From: Brevibacillus dissolubilis
Lineage (GTDB): Bacteria > Bacillota > Bacilli > Brevibacillales > Brevibacillaceae
Length of the DNA stretch: 64,000 bases
Direction: 5' to 3'
Assembly: GCF_006170445.1 (NCBI RefSeq)
Contig: NZ_VCNA01000012.1
Location: 1 to 64,000 of the forward strand
Of the stretch, positions 60,001 through 64,000 are shown piece after piece. The position numbers and the translations under genes were made by a program. Below the pieces are notes generated by a model, which was given only the letters and a program-made list of their open reading frames with translations, made no database searches and was not told where the DNA came from. The stretch's first letter is position 1; every line of letters starts with the position of its first letter.

Positions 60001-60889
60001 CCTCCAAGCAGGTGTGCCAATCTTCACCGGAGATCAGGACGAAGACGACTCCCACTCCGGCAGCCTGCTTTCCCGAACCGCTGGAGAATCACTCCTACAG
60101 GTCCTGATCCAAGAAAAGAAATGGGACGCCATCGCGCAAGTCTGGGCGGAAGGCGGAAAAGTTGCCTGGGAAGCACTCCATGAAGGCTCATCCGTCCGCC
60201 GAATCCCTCTGCCGACCTACCCATTCAAACGAGAGCGCTACTGGCTCACGGTAAACAAGCAGAAGCAACAGGCTACGGAGGCAGTGCAGCCAAGTGCAGC
60301 AGCGGCACAGGAACCGCAAGTGCCGGGAACTGCACAAGCAACCCAAGTACAGGCAGTGCCACCCACATCGCACATGACAGAAGTGTCGCAAAAGCAACAG
60401 GCCGCAACCAGCGATCAAGCTGCAACTCCTGACCGTACTGCCGCTGCCCAGCATATCATCCAACAGTACATCATCCCATTCCTATCCGAAGAGCTGAGTC
60501 TCGCACCTTCCCAGATCAACGTGAAGAAGAAGCTCCAAGACTACGGAATGGACTCGATCTTAGGACGCAAGCTGGTACGCCATCTGGAGGAATGCCTGCA
60601 TACCAAGATCACAGGCCGCGAAATGCTGGAGTACCGTACCGTCCACGCCTTAGCGACCCACTTGGCAGAAAAAGTGGATGCGGCAATCATCGCGACCGCA
60701 CCTCCACAACAACCGGTGAATCCAGCCAACCCAGCTGCAGCTGTCCAGCACCAACCGTCCGCTTCATCAGTCGCAACACTGGAGAAGCCCGCCTACAGCG
60801 ACATGGAAATCATCGAGTTGATGGAAAAATATACACGAGGAGAATTGAGCTTTGAGAACGTACAAAAAATGATAGAAGGGATCAAATAG
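47198..60889 (+). CDS. pksM: Trans-AT polyketide synthase 3 with C-methyltransferase, PksM-like
   Basis: A 4563-aa third assembly-line protein. Domains in order: DH (1-290, H24, D197, V201 instead of Gln/His); ACP (S356, GLDSP); KS (463-900, C638); DH (1087-1375, H1116, D1290xxxH); KR (1408-1848, GGAGYIG, Y1768 but Cys in place of the usual Asn four residues on); C-methyltransferase (1868-2250, SAM loop EIGAGTGGTS near 2067); ACP (S2327); KS (2437-2860, C2592); KR (3050-3540, Y3446); ACP (S3617); KS (3752-4170, C3916, H4051 in the altered motif HSTGS); ACP (S4453); C-terminal helix-like docking segment (4530-4563). It starts at GTG 47198 behind aggag at 47183, 18 nt after gene 2. The last KS-ACP has no reductase and hands over to the NRPS module of gene 4. 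Confidence 0.94.
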   Translation: MISEQVSIHEQLMITRKNPVVANHRVHGQDLLPGLAYIDLIYQVFCEHGFAYQELELKNVSIYHPLIVGQDDEIQLDIQCTQTQVGHWRIRIEGQTKTNGQLTEGPKQYATAEMVKGQATRFQEALDSQAWKQSAQSTMKLDDIYAQGRAKELVHTGFMKAEGQMYQKEEGMLIEISLGQEALPHAQAFLFHPTLIDGSGVGSAGMLSSLLEGEQRLYLPLFYESFRASEPLQKQCMTRIQTSSVRQEKELIYLTFEFFNQSGQKVAELKNFASKLVREADLIHPDRTSTPQPAAEGKKKDQPSSSRPNTNLPGTPSTGSINDIELFLQQLLAQQLNVPYDQVDPKAGFYDIGLDSPGLLGMVDAIGTKIGASLTPTLLFEYTTIAELAAYLANKYGAYFQASPTSAQEKEGAGHTAVSSATVATDAGSSHTSTDRYVSSDQNQSQNDEKLSSSHTARPTVEEDIAIIGMAGRYPQARNIQEFWQNLMEGKDCISEVPASRWDWKELEDLTSPSGKTLSKWGGFIDDQDCFDPQFFRISPREAEIMDPQERLFLETCWETIEDAGYTPKSLVKAQGQNKRRPVGVFVGVMHKDYSLVGTEAVSKENVFPLSLNYAQIANRVSYICNFHGPSMAVDTVCSSSLTALHLALESIRRGECEAALAGGVNLSLHPNKYISYNTGDMFASDGRCHTFGKGGDGYVSGEGVGAVLLKPLHKAVQDGDHIYAVIKGSAINHVGTVSGITVPSPVAQADVIESCLEKAGVDPRTISYIEAHGTGTSLGDPIEIQGLTKAFDLYTADKQFCSIGSVKSNIGHAESAAGISGLSKVALQLYHKTLVPSLHSEELNPYLDLPSTPFYVQQETQEWKQPVMIDNGQEIKLPRRAGISSFGASGSNAHIILEEYIPQPKRGDNTVPLISHAKPTLLPLSAKTKDRLQAYAEKLLAFLHDGINLADLAYTLQVGREPLEERVVFLAGDIQELKAKLKAFTEGQTAISDCWIGLVKNGKELTVPSGEHQHTHELVRTWMDNGNLQQIAESWVNGMSIDWNAIYGEHRPERISAPTYPFAKERYWVPEAPAKSNSKTITQVIHPLLHQNTSDFTEQRFSSTFTGQEFFLADHVVRGQKILPGVAYLEMARTAVEKATGAAEEDLSVIRLKDIVWIRPIIQTNQPVDVHIGLYAEDNGEISYEVYSESADADSGQVVHSQGSAVLGTRPDAHLTLDIRSLQAECNQLTVTQEDIYKAFHSMELGYGPGFQGIEKLYIGEKQLLARISLPVSVRNTQDQYLLHPSLMDSAFHTSVGFVLGAKEGDGAEARLSLPFAMEQLEIFGPCPAEMWSYVRYSEGSEAGDKVVKYDIDLCDEDGVIYVQMKGASIRAMEGGAQAEHTASETKTVKVEVIAADTTQPPVGNIMLLPTWEPISVELAPNAPASTERVVIVGGTEENHSIIQQYFPTAAALHLHPTDDISDIAKKLASYGAVDHMFWIAPHQPQSLSDEELLDEQNRGVIQLFRTVKAMLQLGYSDKRVSWSIITSQAQHVHKQDDVNPSHASLHGLAGTMAKEYPNWAIRLIDLEAGRPWPGHHIFTLPANRLGHAWAYRRGEWYQQQLVPFQHTPSASQSLYRTNGVYVVIGGAGYIGEAWSEYMIRHHQAQIIWIGRSAIHAGIQAKIDRLAALGPAPEYIAADASDLASMQQAYAKIKERHNEIHGIIQSAMVLNEQSLENMKVEEFQAGLAPKIAVSVRMAQVFGQEPLDFVLFFSSLVAYIKNVKQSHYATGCAFEDAFAHQLSKRWKCPVKVMNWGYWGDGSVAEDKEFAQLLGQIGLALIEPQAGMKALDVLLSGPIDQMALIHTSKPVTVEGMNPQEEITAYEAVSSLDIYKLEHQIPKKSVTAEQIKYAHNQEMDALLAKMLFAQLQTIGMFTEPKVAKADLASTYKLHALYDKWLDESIAVLLRYNYLKEEGDTYHVVNPTLMDMDTLWKEWEAQKAAWQEDSSTKASSILVDATLKSLPQILTGKVPATDIMFPDSSMRLVEGIYKHNPVADHFNDVLSSTVVAYLQERLAQDPAAKIRIFEIGAGTGGTSAGVFQKLKPYQQYVQEYCYTDLSRAFLMHAEKEYGPENPFLTYQIFNVEAPLAGQDIDAGGYDLVIAANVLHATKNIRQTLRNAKAVLKKGGLILLNEMAGNGLFTHLTFGLLEGWWLYEDPEIRIAGCPGLYPESWQQVLVGEGYDTVIFPAKEAHTLHHQIVVAQSDGVIRQKKVVHQQPISAARAKDTQAKATTASSAQSTAKPTSQADILLRDKVTTYIVKLVGETLKIPANRIDPSDPLEKYGIDSIVVVQLTNTLRKVLENVSSTLFFEHQSIDALVEHFIKTQKDALIKLVGLDQHEMNQAGSQSVETAAVETTDQSSSLPSQSRHKSRRFMKQTADAPVTGTASTAPASTVRDIAIIGMSGRYAQAKTVHEFWDNLRQGKNCITEIPKDRFDYNDYYDPQKGKRGTIYTKWGGFIEDYDKFDPAFFQISPVEAERMDPQERVFLEAAYASIEDAGYTPANLSASRKVGVFTGVMNKNYPTGYGYWSFANRISYLLNFQGPSLAVDTACSASLTAIHLALESLYSGTSEVAIAGGVNLVVDPIHYLNLSAMQMLSAGDKCKSFGDHADGFVDGEGVGAILLKPLDKAIADGDQIYGVIKGSMINAGGKTNGYTVPNPNAQYELITEALQRAGVPARTISYIEAHGTGTALGDPIEISGLTRAFERDTQDRQFCAIGSAKSNIGHCESAAGVAAVTKVLLQLKHRQIAPSLHSEVPNPNIHFSNTPFVVQHELGEWKRPVIDGQEVPRRAGISSFGAGGANAHLIIEEYIPQASATANQNNPNQPALIVLSAKNAERLQEQVERLLTAIQEQQWTDADLPRIAYTLQVGREAMEERLGVLAGSIQELIGKLKQFLDGSDYVDDLYRDHIKHNKNSLAVFAADEDTEKIIEAWISKGKYAKLLELWVKGLTFDWNKLYGSNKPLRTSLPTYPFARERYWLPESDAKGKGTRSRKAPNQLKGKLRAKLKGYATEAGNHTVGYSRDIQLPEAYELMTFAENWTEQSLTETTATKINTLLCFLTDPENQKTVEEAVHTFDSQTKVIFIAQGQVYQKESDRVYSISRNGLNSYAEAFASIQADHGEPDAILYLWTLEDAGCIQDYSCIAHILKSIGHANWKPKRLLLAGAYENGLDRCYAESWIGFERSLGLALPNTKVSAVYQVAGHVNPADTVRDWAHILWAELQAPKAESVLYEGGKRYVSTIEPTIVEQGENLLRPEATYLITGGCGGLGYLFAKHLAANYSANLILTGRSPMDADKQAQVKALEELGGQVMYVQADVCDSACMEEGLNEAKKRFGAIHGVIHAAGVVSSQNLFEKDMQGFQEIIDPKVNGTMLLDELLQAETLDFVCYFSSSAAILGDFGSCDYAIGNRFQMAYARYRNEQQGQGKTFVINWPVWKDGGMGIGDEKTTEMYLKSSGQRFLETEEGIAVFERILSQDQAQHLIIVGQRSRANRFLGLAEQSSAHEMVRETEHEHVETTTVPVVTTPAGAGRRAEMQGLSIEQCIEWDLQEHIYQLLKIPKHKLEPDMNWSDFGFDSINLAEFASILSKHYGIEVTPAVFFGYSTIEKLIRYYMADHRVAMEEFYRVGVTEQVEQVVVKKATAPAPAAQQVSGKAVNSDAVGKAKSVPAVSSANMGTSGQPTASAVQATPLAPATSGSPAPTHQPAYPAVTEPIAIIGMSGRFPQADNITELWNNLKNGKSCITEVPAERWDWREYFGDPLQEAGKTNSRWGAFLKDVDRFDPLFFQISPKEAENMDPRHRIFLQEAWRTFEDAGYMGERIKGMSCGVYVGVEEGEYAFMAGDDMKINGSQNATLSARIAYALDLKGPNLALTAACSSGLVAIHQACLALRQGDCEMALVGGVSLNISHMSFAALSKAEMLSPDGQCRVFDTRANGLVPGEAVAAVLLKPLSKAIADNDHIYGCIKASGVNYDGRTNGITSPNPFSQQELIEGIYDKYQINPLDIQYVMAHSTGSKLGDPLEVQALTSAFRKYTDQKQFCTLGSIKPLIGHTFAASGVVGVISMLMAMRDQLIPATYNSEVNNEYINFKDSPFTLIKENQTWVNKNNQPRLGTVSSTGISGTNAHVVVEEYVPITTDTNRAPADPTPQIVVLSAKDQDSLQAVVGQMLDFAEHQTELSIPNLAYTLQVGREAMESRLAMVASSKQELISGLREYLRAVKEGRLQAGQALQAGVPIFTGDQDEDDSHSGSLLSRTAGESLLQVLIQEKKWDAIAQVWAEGGKVAWEALHEGSSVRRIPLPTYPFKRERYWLTVNKQKQQATEAVQPSAAAAQEPQVPGTAQATQVQAVPPTSHMTEVSQKQQAATSDQAATPDRTAAAQHIIQQYIIPFLSEELSLAPSQINVKKKLQDYGMDSILGRKLVRHLEECLHTKITGREMLEYRTVHALATHLAEKVDAAIIATAPPQQPVNPANPAAAVQHQPSASSVATLEKPAYSDMEIIELMEKYTRGELSFENVQKMIEGIK

Positions 60890-60890
60890 G

Positions 60891-63800
60891 ATGAATCATA
60901 AAAGTATTCTCGATGCTTATAAATCCGGGGAATTATCGATCAGTGACGTAGAAACCAAACTTCGGGAATTAAAACAGCAATCATTGAGAAATCCGCTTTC
61001 GGAAGGCCAAAAAGGCTTGTGGATGCTGCAAAAAATGACACCTGAGATGAGCGCATATAACCTTCCACTGTGCTTTCGCATAAGCAACCGTCTGGATATC
61101 GAGAAATTCAGAAGCGCCCTTCAGTTCGTCCGGGAACAGTTTCCGATACTGACCAGTGTCATCGAGGAGGTACAGGGAGCGCCTGTTCAGACCATCCAGC
61201 CTGCGCAGCCGCTTTCGTTTCAACAGGAAGATCTCTCTGCATTGGATTCTTCCGAAGTGCTTCCTTATCTAAGAGAAAAAGCAAAAGAACCATTTGCGTT
61301 GGAAAAGGGTCCGCTCATGCGGGCCCACCTTTTTTCCCGCTCTGATCAGGAACATTATGTGCTGATTACGATTCATCATATTATTTTTGACGGCGTGTCG
61401 ATGATGACGTTCATCCCGGCGCTGTTTGGTGCGTATCAGGATTTGGTACAAGGCAAGACCCCAGTCGTATCCACCACACCTGCGAGCTACAAGGATTTCG
61501 TCGAGTGGGAACAAGCCATGCTGGCCGGTAAAGAAGGCGAGGAGCATCTGGCATATTGGAAACAACAGCTCGGTGGTACTCTGCCGGTTCTGGAGCTTCC
61601 GACAGACCGTCCGAGAACATCTCTGCAACAGTACAAGGGGGAGGCTTACTCCAGCCAGCTTTCATCTGAATGGAGCAAGCAGGTCAGAGCGTTTGCCAGT
61701 GAGCAGGATGTGAATCTGTCTGTTGTATTTTTAGCGATTTTTAAAGTGTTGTTGCATCGCTATACAGGACAGCAGGATATCATCGTGGGCCTGCCGACGA
61801 TGGGGAGACCGGAAGAGCGTTTTGAATCGATGATCGGTTATTTTATCAACATGATTGCGGTACGAAGCCAAGGTGTGGGGACCCAATCCTTCGCATCGTT
61901 CATCCGTGACCTGCAGATGACCGTCGTCGATGGGATCGATCATGCGGCTTATCCGTTCCCAGCCTTGGTCAGAGAGCTGAATGTCGACCGGACAACGGCT
62001 AACGCACCTGTGTTCCAAGTGGCATTCCTGTACCAGAACTTCCTGCAAGCCAACCATACCCAACAGATTCAAGAGCAATACGATGACCTGCATATCGAGT
62101 TCGTGGATGAAGTGCGCCAAGAAGGTGAATTCGAGCTTTCCCTAGAGGTATATGAGCAGGGGGATGAGACAGCGCTGAATCTGATCTACAACCCAGAGCT
62201 GTTCGACTCTGCTACGATTGAGCGCATGATGGGACATTTCATCAAGCTGACCGAAGTACTCGTACAAGACCCGTCCCAAGCATTGGAGACCTATACGTAC
62301 CTGTCCGATGAAGAGCAGCAGAATCTCCTCGTCAACTGGAATTCGACACAGGCGGACTATCCGACAGGCAAATGCATCCACGAGTTTTTTGAAGAAAAAG
62401 TGCAGAAAACTCCTGATGCGGTTGCCGTGGTGTATGAGGAAGAGGCGCTTACCTATCAACAATTGGATGAGCGAAGCACCCAATTGGCGATCTACCTGCA
62501 AGCACAGGGGGTATGCCCGGAAATTCCGGTCGGGATCTTTGTCGAGCGTTCTTTTGAGATGGTCATCGGAATCTTAGGGATTCTCAAGGCGGGTGGAGCC
62601 TATGTGCCACTTGATCCGAACAACCCGGATGAGCGCTTGGAATACATGCTGGAGGCCAGTGAGGTATCCATCATCCTGACGCAATCCCGATTCAAAGAAA
62701 GAATGCTTCGCCTGAGCAAGAACAACGCCAGCGTGATGACTCTGGATCAGGACTGGGCAGAGATTACCAAGGCAGCGGATAAAGGCAAGACACTGAAACG
62801 CGAGGTAAAACCAGAACATCTCGCCTATGTACTCTACACCTCCGGCAGCACCGGCAAGCCGAAGGGCGTCATGGTTGAACACAGAAGTATTTTGAATACC
62901 CTGTTTTTCCTCGAAGACAAGTACCCGGTAACAGAAGAAGACGCGTATCTCTTAAAAACGAACTATGTATTCGACGTTTCCCTATCTGAACTGTTTGGCT
63001 GGTTTATCGGGAAGGGACGCCTCATCATCCTTCCGCCTAACGCTGAGAAAAATCCGGACCTGTTCCGATCCTATATTGAGAAATACAACGTCACCCACCT
63101 TAATTTTGTCCCTGCTCTGCTCAATGTGTTCCTCAACGGCATGGCGAACAACCAGAGCTTCACCGAGAATTGCCCGCTCAAATACGTCATGGTCGCAGGA
63201 GAAGCCTTCCCGAAAGAGCTGGTGAAAAAAGCGGTCGCCGTCTTCCAAAACAGCAGCGTGGAAAACATCTACGGCCCAACAGAGGTATCCATCTACGGTA
63301 CCTGGTTCAGCTGCACCCATGAAAAAATCGTCAGCAACCAGACTCCAATCGGGAAGCCAATCGCCAATGCACAGGCCTATATCGTCGACCAGCATCTGCG
63401 ACCTGTCCCAATCGGAATTCCGGGCGAGCTATGTATCGCGGGCAAAGGCTTGGCGAGAGGCTACTACAAGCAACCGGCACTCACAGCAGAGAAATTCATC
63501 GACAACCCGTTCGAGCCGGGAACCAAGCTGTACCGCACAGGTGACTCCGTCCGCTGGCTGCCAAACGGCAACATCGAATACTTAGGACGCATTGATAACC
63601 AGGTAAAAATCCGTGGCTTCCGCATCGAGCTGGGCGCCATCGAAAGCCGACTGGACGAGCATCCGGGCATCTCCGAAAACCTCACCGTCGTCAAAGAACA
63701 GAACGGCAACAAAAAGCTGGTCGCCTACTACACCGCCGCTGACACCACGACGACGCTCACCCAGCAGGAGCTGCGCCAGTTCGTCAAAGCAGGCCTGCCT

Positions 63801-64000
63801 GAATATATGGTTCCATCGCATTTTATCTGTCTGGACAAAATGCCGCTGACCCCGAACGGAAAAGTAGACCGCAAGCTTCTCGAACAGCGCGAGATCGTCA
63901 TCGAAAGAACCGAAAAACTCAGCCTGCCAGCATCCAAGGTAGAAGAAAAGGTCCTGCACATCTGGCAAGAGCTGCTCTCGGTCAATGAGATCGGCATGGA
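60891..64000 (+). CDS. pksN: NRPS (hybrid) assembly-line protein 4, N-terminal part, PksN-like
   Basis: This gene runs off the window end; 1036 codons are visible and the frame is open throughout. ATG 60891 lies one base after the stop of gene 3, with gaaggg upstream. Domains: a short N-terminal docking segment (1-25, contains YKSGELS), C (about 30-470, HHIIFDG with H162/H163/D167), A (about 490-990, [11 protein letters not shown] near 650, D695 first code residue, NGKVDRK at the end), then the start of a PCP cut before its serine. My manual alignment gives the code DVSNMAIIYK, which I cannot match to a substrate with confidence. Bacillaene PksN also begins C-A-PCP and is followed by KS modules, so more domains are expected beyond 64000. 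Confidence 0.93.
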   Translation, partial: MNHKSILDAYKSGELSISDVETKLRELKQQSLRNPLSEGQKGLWMLQKMTPEMSAYNLPLCFRISNRLDIEKFRSALQFVREQFPILTSVIEEVQGAPVQTIQPAQPLSFQQEDLSALDSSEVLPYLREKAKEPFALEKGPLMRAHLFSRSDQEHYVLITIHHIIFDGVSMMTFIPALFGAYQDLVQGKTPVVSTTPASYKDFVEWEQAMLAGKEGEEHLAYWKQQLGGTLPVLELPTDRPRTSLQQYKGEAYSSQLSSEWSKQVRAFASEQDVNLSVVFLAIFKVLLHRYTGQQDIIVGLPTMGRPEERFESMIGYFINMIAVRSQGVGTQSFASFIRDLQMTVVDGIDHAAYPFPALVRELNVDRTTANAPVFQVAFLYQNFLQANHTQQIQEQYDDLHIEFVDEVRQEGEFELSLEVYEQGDETALNLIYNPELFDSATIERMMGHFIKLTEVLVQDPSQALETYTYLSDEEQQNLLVNWNSTQADYPTGKCIHEFFEEKVQKTPDAVAVVYEEEALTYQQLDERSTQLAIYLQAQGVCPEIPVGIFVERSFEMVIGILGILKAGGAYVPLDPNNPDERLEYMLEASEVSIILTQSRFKERMLRLSKNNASVMTLDQDWAEITKAADKGKTLKREVKPEHLAYVLYTSGSTGKPKGVMVEHRSILNTLFFLEDKYPVTEEDAYLLKTNYVFDVSLSELFGWFIGKGRLIILPPNAEKNPDLFRSYIEKYNVTHLNFVPALLNVFLNGMANNQSFTENCPLKYVMVAGEAFPKELVKKAVAVFQNSSVENIYGPTEVSIYGTWFSCTHEKIVSNQTPIGKPIANAQAYIVDQHLRPVPIGIPGELCIAGKGLARGYYKQPALTAEKFIDNPFEPGTKLYRTGDSVRWLPNGNIEYLGRIDNQVKIRGFRIELGAIESRLDEHPGISENLTVVKEQNGNKKLVAYYTAADTTTTLTQQELRQFVKAGLPEYMVPSHFICLDKMPLTPNGKVDRKLLEQREIVIERTEKLSLPASKVEEKVLHIWQELLSVNEIGM

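Overview
The window looks like a chromosome segment of an endospore-forming Bacillales bacterium. It is probably from the Brevibacillus/Tumebacillus side of the order and not Bacillus itself. The reasons are the block tRNA genes - rocF - sigW/rsiW - cdaA/cdaR - glmM - glmS with a glmS ribozyme, a Spo0E-like phosphatase, SD-rich starts with TTG and GTG, and moderately GC-rich coding DNA. The genus is an inference; nothing in the sequence proves it.

Layout. 1-1023: an array of eleven tRNA genes, all with encoded CCA (Asn, Thr, Glu, Val, Tyr, Gln, Lys, Gly, Arg, Pro, Gly), closed by an intrinsic terminator. 1091-9750: housekeeping genes. These are arginase, a divergent small Spo0E-type phosphatase, the ECF sigma factor SigW behind a consensus SigW-type promoter, its anti-sigma factor, diadenylate cyclase CdaA with its regulator CdaR, phosphoglucosamine mutase GlmM, and GlmS under a glmS ribozyme. 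The cda-glm genes link c-di-AMP signalling to cell-wall amino-sugar supply. 9751-10750: about 1 kb without a convincing gene, holding a gene remnant, a 20-bp-stem terminator and an AT-rich, hairpin-rich leader.

10751-64000 (running off the end): a trans-AT polyketide synthase/NRPS cluster of the bacillaene (pks/bae) type. Accessory genes come first: a metallo-beta-lactamase-fold hydrolase (PksB-like), one free-standing malonyl-type acyltransferase (PksC-like), a cytochrome P450, HMG-CoA-synthase-like PksG, and two enoyl-CoA-hydratase-like proteins (PksH, PksI). Four giant genes follow. Gene 1 (PksJ-like): AL-ACP / C-A(Gly code)-PCP / KS-DH-KR-ACP / KS-KR-ACP-ACP / KS0. Gene 2 (PksL-like): DH-ACP / KS-DH-KR-ACP / KS-ACP-ACP-ACP / KS-KR-ACP / KS0. 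Gene 3 (PksM-like): DH-ACP / KS-DH-KR-cMT-ACP / KS-KR-ACP / KS-ACP. Gene 4 (PksN-like, cut by the window end): C-A-PCP and onward.

How it works, by inference from the family: an acid is adenylated and loaded, extended with glycine, then elongated on malonyl units supplied in trans. KR and DH activity gives a conjugated polyene, PksG/H/I add a beta-methyl branch on the triple ACP, and the cMT adds an alpha-methyl. Two modules are split between proteins, with KS0 ending one protein and DH-ACP starting the next. The donor ACP and decarboxylating KS of the beta-branch cassette, any enoyl reductase, the thioesterase and the cluster end are not in the window. The overall system is a known type. The most interesting points are its setting, the triple branching ACP, the missing cassette genes, several altered catalytic motifs, an unassigned second A-domain code and the structured leader.
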